A stretch of 64,000 nucleotides of DNA, taken from contig NC_089980.1 of assembly GCF_036417845.1 (NCBI RefSeq), forward strand, positions 55,550,501 through 55,614,500, given 5' to 3'. The notes beneath the pieces were generated by a model. The model was given only the letters and a program-made list of their open reading frames with translations, was not told where the DNA came from and made no database searches. Of this stretch, positions 15,345-28,300 are shown one piece after another (the first letter of the stretch is position 1; each line of letters opens with the position of its first letter). Made by a program: the position numbers and the translations under genes. This DNA comes from Apteryx mantelli (Eukaryota > Chordata > Aves > Apterygiformes > Apterygidae).

Positions 15345-16390
15345 GCTGCTGAGAGTTTCAGAGATCAGCCATGGGCATTAAAGGTTTGCAGGGATTTGTG
15401 ACAAAGGTTTGCCCTGATGCATGCACAATGGTAAATCTGAAAGAAATGGCAGAAAGACACCACATCAATCATCCTGATTTCCCTCCTGTTATCGTGGTAG
15501 ACGCCATGAGTTGTGTTAGGTACTGGTACACACCAGAATCTTGGGTGTGTGGTGGCCAGTGGCAGGAGTATCTTGCTAATTTAGAGAATTTTATTGAAGC
15601 TTTTATGGCAGCTGGTATCAAGTTGGTGTTCTACTTTGATGGTGTGGTAGAAGAAAAAAAGAGAGATGAGTGGATCAAAAGGAGATTGCAGAATAACAAG
15701 GAAATAGCCAGAATATTTCAGTTTATCAAGACTCACAGGAAACAACCAGGGAGAGAAATGTTTGTTATTCCTTCCGCTTTACCTACTTTTACACGTTTTG
15801 CACTAAAGTCCCTTGGTCAAAAAACAGTATGCTCATTACAAGAGGCAGACTTTGAGGTGGCTGCTTATGGATTGCAGCATAATTGCATGGGAATTCTTGG
15901 GCAAGATAGTGACTACCTCATCTATAATACATCTCCCTACTTTTCAATTGAGAAGCTCTGTTTGGACAGACTGGTCACAGTTATGTACTCTAGAGAAGAC
16001 CTTTGCCGTGTGTTGGGTCTTAGTATGACACACCTCCCTCTGCTTGCTTGCTTGCTTGGCAATGATATTGTCCCAGAAAGCTTGTTGGAAGGCTTTTGGC
16101 ATAAATGTTTAGTCATCTATCCCCCCAAGAATAAGAGCTACAGCAGAAGAACTAACATACTTCTAGCAGTAGCAAATTACATCTCAAAAGTTCCATGCTC
16201 ATATGGCAGCTTGAAAGACTTGGAAAAGATGCTACCTTTGGGATCAGACAAGACCTTACTCTACAGAGGAATGGAGTCCTATCTTTTGCCTGGGCAGCAG
16301 TCTCCATGGATTCCTCCCAATGTAACAAATATCCAGATGTTCTCCATTCAGCAAGAAACAGCCATGTGTCAAGATAAGGAAATATTTCAG
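15345..16390 (+). CDS. FAM120B: FAM120B first coding exon (PIN/FEN1-like domain)
   Basis: Translation starts at 15371; 15345-15370 is untranslated. The exon has 340 codons and ends in phase 0 at ATATTTCAG|gtactt. It contains the entire FEN1-like fold and the [10 protein letters not shown] motif near its end. This is the largest exon of the gene here. Confidence 0.96.
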
Positions 16391-19300
16391 GTACTTTGCC
16401 TCTTAAAGCTTAATGATCACTTTGTTGCAATGACTAATGAAAATTGGTAATGAATACACTGAACCTATTTATTTAAATTTGCTTGGGTAAAGTCTTTTGT
16501 GTGTTAAGTGCAGCCATGATATGCATGTGATCAGGGCAAATGGAGCCCATTTCATTCATGTTCCTCTGTTTTTTGAAACATGAGGCAGGTCAAATAATGG
16601 GGCAGCAGCTGAAGTGTGGGACACACTGGGCACAGAGATGTACTTCCCATGTATTGCACAGTGTAATAGCTTCTGTTTTGCTTTTTGAACCCACAGGTCA
16701 GATACAGCTGATTAACGGTCTACTTCTCTGTGCCTGGCCCATGTAGTCAAGGTACCAAAGGGTAGACTACCTGGCTGATACAAAACCCTGCTTCTAGGAC
16801 ATGGACTAATATTTATACCAACTGAGCTACCTTGTATCAGAGTTAGTTTTTATAGCAGTAGTAAGTCAAGAGTATAATACTGCAAATTCATGGAAGTTAA
16901 GAAAATATGCTGAAATTTACTTTAAAAAATCTTAGGATGTAGTGTCTTTTGGCCCCTATATTAGTCATCTATTCATTCCTACTTTGTTAGGTACATAGAA
17001 GCTTCAGGTCTTTTTTGTCTGTCTCTTAGTTATCTTGAATCTTTTCTTTAAAATTATTTTCCTGTTTCCTCATTATCTTACACTAATGTAATCCTATATT
17101 TTACATTTTCCTTTCTAAGAAGACTCTAAAACTTTTAAAAGCATAATTTGAAAACTATGCAGTGCTCATTTCAGCTAAACTGCAGACATCTTTGGGGTTG
17201 ATATTAACCACACATAGATACATATAATTTTTGACTGTACTACTTAAATGGAAGACACTGTTAAAAAAACAAAAACCTTTCATTTTAATAAGGGGTTGAA
17301 GGGTACTGTTTGTAATTTAAGTGCAAGGAAAAATTAGGCAGAATATAATTAGGTAAGCTGGATTATGGCCAGGACAATAGTGTTAGCATCCTTACTCTTA
17401 AGAGAACATGCCATACAGTCTTTATGACAAGTAGTCATTATTTCTTGGTTTTGTCTTTCATTTGAAGGGTTATATTTCTCTAGCACCATGCTGAGAAAGT
17501 ACTATAATAACTATAATTTTATTATAGTTTAGATAGTTTATTATAGTCTAGAAGTTTCATTGAAGACTGTGGCCTCACCATTGCTGCATAAGTCCTATAT
17601 TAAGTCAGTTCCTTGGCCAATGAAATTACCATCTAATTTGTAGATTTATTAACCTGTCTTTTGTTTTTCTGTTCCAGGTATTTAAATATTTGTAATGTCT
17701 GTGCTGCACCTCATATTTTGAAACCCATACCCGATTCTACTTACCTTACACATTATCTAAAATGCACAAAAGTGACATTTATAGCTCAATCCCAATCTTG
17801 AGGATGTTGCCTCATGTTGCTGCTTCTCTCAGGGGGAAAAAAAGCATAACTCTATCTGTCTCTATGTGTAAATCAGAAATATTTTTCAAGATACAGCATT
17901 GAATACAGCTATCATTTTGAAACATCTTTTTTATTTCATTAGGATATGTAGATTATTGCTAAATTGTGAGAAGCTAGCATTTCAAATGAAGTAATATCTG
18001 TGAAAGTGGTTTGGCTGAAATAGTTCCATACTTCGTTCCAATCATGCTTAAAACTAATGAACTGTTAATTTTTATATTATACAAAAGTGGATTGGGAGAT
18101 TACATTGTTTAAGTAAATTAAGAATCCTGAAATATTTCTTCCAGAGCGGTTGTTAACTTACTCCTGTAAGAGAATACTGTGTTGATGAGCACTATACGTA
18201 GGAGTCTGTTGTTAATTTTGTGCTCATGTGAGATGTTTTCTCACATTATGCTCACGTGACATTTCAGTAGAATTAGTTTTGATCAGTTATGACCTAGTGA
18301 TTGACTGCAGCTTTCAAGTGTGGATCCCTGAGTTCCCAGGCTTGCAGATATTAGAAATTTTGCAGAAATGGTGAATTTGGCTCTGGACAATAGTGTAGTA
18401 GTCCCCCATGAAAGAATTTGAGATAGCTCTGTAGATGGCACAACCCAAATAATACAGATAGTGTTACGCATACAGGGAATATGGAGCAGAGAAACTTGAG
18501 TGCTTGCTCACGATACGTCATGGGTTCAGGAGAATTTATTAGGCCTCCCGCCCCCCGCAGAATCGGGACTGACTCCAGTCAGCTCTTTGAACACTCTGGT
18601 AGCTTTGGTCTGGGGGTATGGAGCAGAAACAGTCCATCTTGTATTTCTTTTCTTGGGGAAAAGCTATTGCAAACTAAAAGTGTAGTGAAAGTAAAGTATT
18701 TTAGTTTCACCGTAACAAAAACTAGCCAAAGTCAGCTAGTGTCAGGACAGAAATAGTGATGTCCTGTGTAGTTTATCCTGCAATAAAATGAAAAGTTTGG
18801 GTTTTGTCATGCCTTCACTCACATGTTTAAAACAAAGAAGTGTGTGTATACACTTTTTAAAGGAGAAAAGATAAGTTTTCAAGTGAGGGTAGTTCATTTT
18901 TCTATGACTGACTTTGAAATTCATAGTAAGCATTCTTATTCTCAAAAAAGGTGTCATCACTAACAGATTTAAGAATTCAGGGAGGGAATAAGAGAAAGGT
19001 AATGATGGGTTTTCTGAGGATTTCCATCCACAAAAAGATAGATATCTGAAAATATACTAGATTCCTATTTTTTGAAAAAGCATTTGTTCTCTCCTCCCTG
19101 ACCATTCCCTCAATATTTTCACTGCTAGAGGAGGTACTGTTTCCTCTAACAGTGAATTAATTGTCTTACTTTCTGATCATTCTTAATTTTGAAGATCAAC
19201 AGCTTTTTCCTTCTTTGAAGTTAGCTAAAGAACAGCACATCCAATCTGAAAATTATGCAATCTTCAATATCCTGAGTAATGGAGAGATTGAGTGCAGCAA

Positions 19301-22300
19301 CTCTTTGGAAGATGAATGTGATACAGAGATTCCTGGACAGGCACTTATCTACCGCCCTGCTCGTCAGCATATTTATTCTGTCTTGTTGGCATCTGGAAAA
19401 GGTAAGGATTAGAGCACTTACACCATTATTCAAGCATACTTGAAATTTGGAAATGTGAAATCTTGATTTCCATGTTTTAGTGGCTACATCTCCATGACAT
19501 TTAGGGTAAATACTGTGGACAGCCTAAGTGTACTTATTAAGGAATCAATAGAAAACACAACAATGAAAATGTAGTCTTTCTACATGCTGTTGAATTTTAG
19601 TGCTTTTTAAGAAATTAAAGAAAAAAATAAATTTTTGTCTTGTTAAATGGGCAGATGTGAGAATTGTTAATAACCAGAAAATTGAGCAAAACCACTGAAG
19701 TTTAGAATATTTTAAGAGTCTGAGAGGCTATGAAAGCTTTTTTTGATTTGATAAGTGTATCTCTTTAGAAGTTAATGTCAGATGTAATACCCTTTTGTAA
19801 AACAGTAATGCACTGTTAGCATTTTGCCTTCTCTTGATTTTAAGTCTGCAACTTTAAGGACAGTTTATAGGTGAAGCCGGTTATTGCACTAATACAAACA
19901 CATGCAGTCATGTCAATGATTTTTAGTTCTTTCATCAAGTTGCTAGAATATACAACTTCTTTATCCAGTGATGTAAACTGATGCTGTAACAGGATATGTA
20001 TTTGTGCTCATATTCTTCTGTGTAAAGAGAGAGAATTCTTTATGCAAATACACAGACAAATTTTAAGTTCTTAAGACTTCCATTCATTAAATGTTATTTT
20101 TAGCTACAGTGACTTTTATTTCATACTTCCAATAGCTTTTAGAAAGTGACTTGAAAATTAAAAAATTATTGCACCTTTATTCCTTTTAATATGTTCTTTT
20201 CTCCTTGTTAATCACTTCACATTTTGGTGGTGAAAGTGCACCATCATCAAACTTTATATTTTAATTATGTATTTAGAAAGGCCATGTAACTAAGTACCTA
20301 ACTTCCTTCAGCCACTACAGACTGAAGTTGTGCTATAATAGAAAAGAAAATAGGAAAAAGTGAATCAGAGTATAAATAGTCATTTGGAGAGAATAACGAA
20401 AAGCTCAGCAGTAATCATGCACATCTGTCATTTTTCATTTTTCAGGCCACTGCCTCTAAATTTTGGGGACAATTATAACTTGGTTGGGTTTTGTTTATTC
20501 CTCTAAGCAGCAGGATATTCATTGATGTTCTCAGGAACACCCAGAACCAAAACTTCTAATTAACCATTGTCACTGGGCAGGGTAGTAGTACAGATTTGCA
20601 TTTGTGTTACAGCATTTGTAGTACTCAGATGAAGATTAGATTTGAATTGCAAAAACATTAATTTAGAATCTTAAAATGAAATTTGGACATGAAAGATGTC
20701 TTTTAAGAAAGTGATATTGCATAAATCCACAGATAACATGTATTATTGGTTCTTAGTTCATACTTCAAATTCCAGGTGCAAATGGCTGTAAATAATTTTC
20801 TGAAGTAAATCATGGTGAACACCCCCAATCCCTTAACCCTCCAAAACAGTAGGTAGAGCATGTCTGCATGGCCACCCATATTAAATCTGCATTTTCAGTG
20901 GACATATCTACCTCTAAGTGTTTTAACCACATCACTTCCTATTAGTGTATAGGTTGGTATTTTACTCCAGTGTATAGCTGCTTCTAGGTCAGGAAGGTGG
21001 ACCATTAATCAGACTCTGTATGGAAGCTCACAAGTAAACATCAGCATTACTTTTTATGAATTTGCTCTTAGAGCTACAAGGAGGTAATGTCCTTTACCAG
21101 TTTCCCTTAGATGAAGTAGACTGTTTTTTGTAATTCAGTGACAGGTAGCATGGGAAGAACTCACCTAATGATATGTCTCCACTGCAGACTCTAGTATAGT
21201 GTAGAATTACTTTGGGTTAGTGTTAAAAAAGAGCTTACTGGAAGGAGTCAACCAATTAAATTAGTCCTTGTGGAGTCTGCTGTCACTGTGAAACAATTGC
21301 CAGTATAGCTCATTTGCTACTAACTTGGCTAACTGTACACAGTGTTCCAGTTTGCAGTGCAGATGCATGTGTGGAATCAGACTGTCTGCGCAAATATCAC
21401 ACTCAGCTTTTTAATTTCCTAAGATCCCTCAATTACAAGATTCCTGTCTTGGAAACTGACCTGTTCACAAACCTTTTGCAGTTTGTAAACCTGTTTGTTT
21501 ACTGTTGATAGGGATACCAAAGCAGCCAACATTTTGTAAAACCAGTTGTTACAGTTTTTATTAAGAACAGATTAAAAAATACTATGAACTGCTTCCTCTG
21601 CCCTGAAACAAGAAGCTGTTAGATTTGAATATTTAGGTTGAGATTTTCAAGGGTGCCAAAGGGAACTGAGAATCAATAGGAGCTGGATGTCTTCATATTC
21701 TTTGAAATCACCTACTTAGACCATGACACTTTGCCTGAAGCCATAATTTGATACGTATTTCTATTTTTGGCAGTGCCAATGTAAGCACTTCTCTTGCACA
21801 GCCACTCATTTCAGCCCCTGTGCTACCTTTTAGTCATGCTGGTGCAGCTGTTTGTGCAGCTACATGGTGACCTAGATTGAGAAGCTGATCTGAGTTAAAA
21901 TAGCACTTCTCTGTCCTTCCTGGCCTTTCTGTCATTAAAGTAAGTTTAAACTGTATCACTTACCCAGTCTGGCTTTTTGTGCAGCCACAGGTTGTGATGA
22001 GACAAGCTGAGGGAATGGCACAGAGAGGGAATGAGCAAATCAGTGGCTGTGTAAGTTAGCAATGCTGCCGAGAGAACTGTTCAGGGAGCTATACCTTCAG
22101 CTGTGATTTGGGATATGTTAAGCATGTGCATACCTTTACTCGGTGATGTGTTACTAGAATCAGAGCCTTAATTTGACTCTAAAAAAAGGTCAATAAAGCT
22201 TTGGTGGTGATCTTGAATAACATGGCATTTGTGGTCTACGTATTTTTAAAATATCTTTATAATTAATTGGGCTACCTCTGTTTGTTAAGTGAAATATTAC

Positions 22301-25300
22301 TTGTAGTGATATATAAGCTCTCATCTTTAAGGCTCTTTCCTAGAATAACAGTACTACTGGAAAAATTTAAGAAGGAGGGAAAAATGACGCTGAATAATGC
22401 TCCTGTGTAGCACCTTGATAGGCCAGCCAAGCTCTTTCTTTTGTGTGTGTAATGAAGAGTTCAGAACAAAGCTGACAGGTTTGGAACTAGCTCGGTCCAT
22501 GGAAATACCTGCACCTGTGTTACTGTTGCCAATTAGGAGGTTATGTAATGTAGCATAAACACGGGGCCAACTCCTGGAAGTCTTGGATTCATGCCTAGTT
22601 CTGTGTTTAGCAGGCCAGACTGACCCTCACTTTGATACTGTCAAAACCAGTCCATTAGCAGAATTTTTGCCAGATATCACCCGTGACCACTCAGTAAGGC
22701 TGGCATTGGTGCATATGTAGAGGAGCATATGTAACATAGTTTCCAACGGTCTGAGTTTAGTGTTTTGCACACTGTTAGAATTTGCTTAGACTGATAGGCA
22801 GTGCTCATTCACAGATTGTTCAGAGTCTGTTTAAACAAAGGAACTGCTATCTTTGAGTTTCAGTGGTGATATTATGAATGTACATCGTGGAAAAAAGTTT
22901 GAAAAAGGAGACTGGGATTTTTTTCAGAGATGTTTCTGTGTAGGGAGAGTTGGCATTTAGTAATCATGTCTACATTTTGTTCTTGCTGTGTTAATGTGCT
23001 ATCAGTTTGCAGGACCTTTCTTTCAGCTATATTTATGTGACTTCTTATATGAATAGTCACATACTTTTGTAATTAATGGAATCTAATTGTGAAAAGCACT
23101 CAGCTGATGTTGGTGCTGCATCCTGTACCAACATTCACATAGATTAAAACACAATGCTAGAGGTTTCCTGTTAACTTTTTACTCTACTTGAGTTCAATGG
23201 GCAATGTAAAAATAGTATTTCACTGGCATTTGGGATCAAGTGACATTTTAATAAGTTGTTCTGTGAACTCTGGAACCAATTAAGAGTGACTTCCGCCTCA
23301 CCAGTTTCCTCACAGCAAAGCTTTTATTCCCATGCCCCTTCCTAGTATCCTCTTAACTTCTCCCCATGTCCATAAAACTTTCTTCCAGCAGTATATTGAG
23401 TTGCAATATATTGAGTTCCCAAGTATGCCTCCCTGTTGCCTCCTGCTCTCCCCAAATCCTGTCTCCCTCTTTATTCTGCTCTAGTGTTCCCATAGCTATT
23501 TATGTATTCATTGGCCACCCGGTGCTACCAGATAAAACAGGCAACTTGACTTCCCTGCCTTTCCTTCAGTTGGGGCTTTAATAGGCTCCTTCTCTCAGCT
23601 GACTCACCAGTTTCTTGAAATGTTTTGTAACTTAATACATTTGAAACATCTTCTCCTCTGTCAAATTTAGTTGAAACAGAGCGGTGGGTTCATGAGTTAA
23701 GTAAAAGACAGACCTCCCAATTGTATAAGCCTTGCTTTCTTAAGAAGCCAAGATAAAGTGTGGGGGCTGAGTGAGCTAACTAGGTTGAACAAGGCAGAGC
23801 AATTCACTTAATAAATCTTAAAACAGAATGCTAAAACATCAGAAATCTTTCTGAAAGTGACTTTGGGCTATTAAATTGGAAATTCTTGTTAATGAAATAA
23901 CATTATCGTAGGCAATGGTTTATAATCAAGATGGGAGACTATTCAGCTATTGAAATGTGCCATTTCAGTTTGTTTTTTTCTTCAGTGAACACATTTTTCA
24001 TTTTATTCTTCATGTCAGCAGTTCCCAAACAGTGAAGCATGGAAAGCCAGGTGCAGTGCTGTCCCTCACAGCCCAGCTGGTGGCTCTTCAGTGCCTCACC
24101 TTTATTAGGAGTTTGTGCTGCAGGTCCGTGGGTAAGGAAGGAGAGAGAAGTAGGGTTGTAAAATAGATGATGTTCTGTTATTTTTCCCCTCCTCCTATCC
24201 CTGACACTAGTGCCTCATCTGAGGAATTTCTGCCCCTGTACCATAGCACACCAGTCGCTCATTTATGCCAACAGTCATTTGAAGAGTTGAACTATGAATG
24301 GGATCAGGAAATTGATATAACCAAAGGTTTGATGGTGGAGGGGGAGAGTGTTGGAGGGACTGGGGTTTTTTGTTTGTTTGTTTTTTTAGCTGGGTAAGGT
24401 TTTTGACTGGGGTTCACACTGTGGCATCAGAAATACTTGTGCGTTTTTAGTGCAGAGTGATGGGAACTGATGGTAAAAGGCAGGTGTTTGTCAAGTTGTT
24501 AGTACGACTGAAGCCCCAGTGTCTTAAAACCAGTGGCTTCAGCACTGTGGGCCACAGCTGGAAGGAATTAGAGATGCAGTTCTGTGAATCTGGAAAGGGA
24601 TAAGGGAAGAAAAGAAAAAAAAATCAGCTTTGAGATTTGCCTAGAAAAGATTTGAAAACACTATCCCAAGTGCCTAGGAGTAGCTGAGTCTGTTTATTTC
24701 ATACTCTTTATCAGGGGGTGGAAATTTAAGGTACTGTGACATGGTTATCATAGAAGCAAAATCTGTGCTCAATGCAGAAAGCACCATTTATAGCAATGGT
24801 AACCCCCAGTTTCTGCCTAATAATAGGGAAGGCATCTACTTATAGGCTAACTACTTCAAATCGGATAGACTTCATTTCAAAAATTCTTAACTTTTTAAGG
24901 TGTTTTTGAGGGTATTTTCATTTGGAGTTTTTAAAGCATCAAGTAGTTAGGTGCAGTAACAAAGAGAACATGTAACCATTTCTGCCCTAAATGTATTTGT
25001 AATATCTAGAAAAACAAGCCAGCCTGTCAAGATAACTGGATTAGATATACCAATATGCTGGAATGAATGCTATGCAAAGAAAGGAAGAAACCTGTATCAA
25101 ATAAGGGTGTTTTATTTGTAGGGACTGCAAACATGGTTAGGCCTTCTTCATGCAATGTAGATCAAATTTGATAATTGGCTACACCCTTGTCCTCTGCATG
25201 CACCCTTGCTATAAATAGATTCTTTAAGTGGAACACTCAGAGAAGTAAGGTACCCAGCTTCCTTTAGATGTTACTGGGAGCTGAGTTTTAAAGGCAATTT

Positions 25301-28300
25301 GGGATGGGGAGAGTGTGGCTCAGGTAGCGAAACTTCTAAGTTAATAGATACCTTAATGTTTACTTGCAGGGGGGTGGGGTTGGAAATGTAGGAAGCCACT
25401 TGAGCTATTATGCATACACAATCCCTTTATACCAGATAAAAGGTCTGGAACAATGTAAAAGGGCTCTAAAAGCTCTGCATCTGACTGTGGGATGACTCCA
25501 TTGCTGTCAGCTTTCAAATAGATAGCCATCAAGGCCTCCAGTAAAGATTTTGTCTCAAACCCTGACACAGGAAATATCAGGGCAAGTTGGGAGGAGGATT
25601 ATATTAAAGACTGGCTGCCCATGTGACAGTGGGACACCCCTAAGAAGCTGAGGGAGCTCATGCAGGTCCCTACGCTACACTAGATGCCTCTGCAGCTGCC
25701 TGAGCTGCCTCAGAATGGGAGGGCCTAAAATTGGCTGAAAGCCATTTTAGAATGCTTTCCACACTCTTGTGCTTATATTTTTGGCTGCAATTCCCAACTC
25801 CAAACTTATGTTTATAGTACATAATTCCAACTCTATTCATTTGTTCTGATGATTTGTCATATGCTAAAACTAATTTTTCTTGGTTTGTTTTTAAAGAAGC
25901 TAAGCAAACAAGTCATTATGAAGTGCTTTCTATTACTTTAGAATCCTGACCAGCAGTGCTTCCAACTTTTACACTAATGTCAATACGTGTATTTGATTTA
26001 TTGACCCAGTTCTGTCTTTTTTTTAGATGGAGCCTATCCTTTGGTAAAAGAGTGGTTTGTCTATTTTGGAAATCCACTACAGCAACCAGAGCTGGTACAA
26101 CCTATACAGCCTCCTGTTCCAGGTAGAAATAAAATATGTATTGAAATCGGAACTGATATAATGATGTCACTAAAACCAGGTTATAAAATCCATCATTAGG
26201 CATTTGATATGGAATCCAAAATGACTGTGAAGAACAAGGAGCTAAAGTTGGAATTTCTGCATGTCTGTAATTGCGTCTAATTGTCCTGTGTATTTGTAAT
26301 AGGATTCAGCTTTGAACTACATTATTACTGTGTCTCCTTAAACCCAATGCTAATTCAAACATCAGTTCTAAAAAGCAAACAATTCTTTAAGAGTTCTAAA
26401 CACTGTCCCAAGGCCAGGCTAAGTGGTGTGCAGGGCCATATTAAAATTCTTCTATTGTGCTGTTTGAGGAAAATCTGTCAACAGGATTGGAGGAGAAAAT
26501 AAAAAATGTTCATTTTATCTAACTTTCAGTGAAAAAATAATTAGGTTATCTGTGTCTGTAAAGTCTCTTCTACTGTCTTAAGCATCAACTGTTTTGGATA
26601 TTCTTACTGAATTTACTTCAGTCTTCTGTTAGTTCTCTTTTCCTTTAGTAAAGGACACATTCATGAACATCTTACAAGATTCAGTATTATGAGGAATGTC
26701 TTTCATTTGTAAGCAAATATCTTACACAGGGCCCAATCTTTTAACTAAAGTATATGTCAATAATCTTTTTATCACTAAATTGTATCATGCTATACCAGTT
26801 TATGATAGGAAGTAAAAGGTTCCACATCGGTTTTGTATTTCAGAGGGAATTCATAAAAGCAGTTACCTTACTAATTTGTCCGTGCTGTTGTATTCATAAC
26901 CCCTCTGTCTTTACTCTCGTCGTCATCTCTCTGTCCATCCATCCATTAACAGGTGGATCAGGAGCTCAAATGTTTTTAGTCTTTCATATGAAATATATTA
27001 GTTCTGTTGATATACACTACCATTGATATCTCGTTAGGAAAAATGATTATCTAATTGAATTTGAGAGTATTCACTAGCAGTTTTTCGTGCACTACCCAGA
27101 GTTTTTGGCAGCAGTCCTTGTTCTGGTCTAGTCTAAATCCCTTCACTTCTTTGTTCTGAACATTATATGAAGTTGATGCTTTGCTTTGCTTTTTTTGCTA
27201 GAGATTGATTTAAAACCTATTTGATTCTAATTTTCTAGGGTTATAGTAAATTGCATTTATTGATGTATCTTAAGATTATATGTTTATCTTAATGTTTGAA
27301 ACTTACATGTTTAATGAGAGTCTTCAAATTCAAGGATGAAGGAAAAATTGTTGATTTTTAGGTAGCAGCCTTTTCAAAGTCCTTTCGAAAGGAGCTGTGT
27401 TTGGGAAGAATTGAGTTATGTAAACAATGTACAAACTTGCTTTCATATCATAGACAGTAGTTTCACTGTCCATTACACATGATCTGTTATTGGGAGAGTG
27501 ATTATCTAATTAACTTGATGATATCGTGAAATTGCTGTGAAATTTTCCAAATGGATATGAATACGTGGGGTAAAAATTGATTGGTCTCTCCTGTAGAACT
27601 GTTTTATTTCAGCATACAATGCTCCAGTATATGGGAAAATGCATTTATCAAACAAAAGAAAAAGTGCAACAAAGCATAAACCATACCTATGTGTGTTACA
27701 AGAAAATACAAAACTACCCCAAATGTAGCCTCAAATTCTGTTCCAAGCACTCCCGCTTAGGTGATCTACTTAAAGAGCAGGGGTTTGATTACAGTAGGAG
27801 TAAACATACCTAATCTAGTTTTGAGTTAGCTCAGCTTGCCTTCAGACAGCAAGAGAGCAGTAGGAGCATGGAGTCATCACCTGAGTAGGAACTCAAAGTC
27901 CTGGCCAGATGTGAGCACCCTACACTGGGGCCATATTATTGAATCTTCACTCCTCATGGTCCCTCAGCTATGTTTGCTTCTGATGCAGTTACATTTCAGT
28001 TTGCATGTCAGATATAGTATATTTACTGTTGTGCAATTTTCCTTCCCAGGCAGGGAAGGAAATTCCTTCCTTTTCTGAAGAGGAATCTACTTAATGTCAT
28101 GTTCTCTGGTTCTACTCTGCAAACATGCTGCACACAGAACCTACCTTCATATTGACAATAAACAGGATTTAAAATCACTGTAAGTTTGTTTATAGCAGCT
28201 ACATAACAGGAGTTTATAAAAATGGCATCTTCTCAGCCATAATCTTTACTAACTCAATAATGAAAGGCTGTTCTAGCAGACTATTAAAAAAGGGGAGGAG

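Noticed and set aside
21314..21508. Open frame preceded by tgttccag, considered as an extra FAM120B exon to repair the phase of 24211-24326
   Set aside because: No usable GT donor follows at a suitable place, and the peptide has no family similarity.
24017..24150. hAT-type repeat fragment (cagcagttcccaaac)
   Set aside because: Only about 15 bases resemble repeat ends, with no terminal inverted repeat or duplication.
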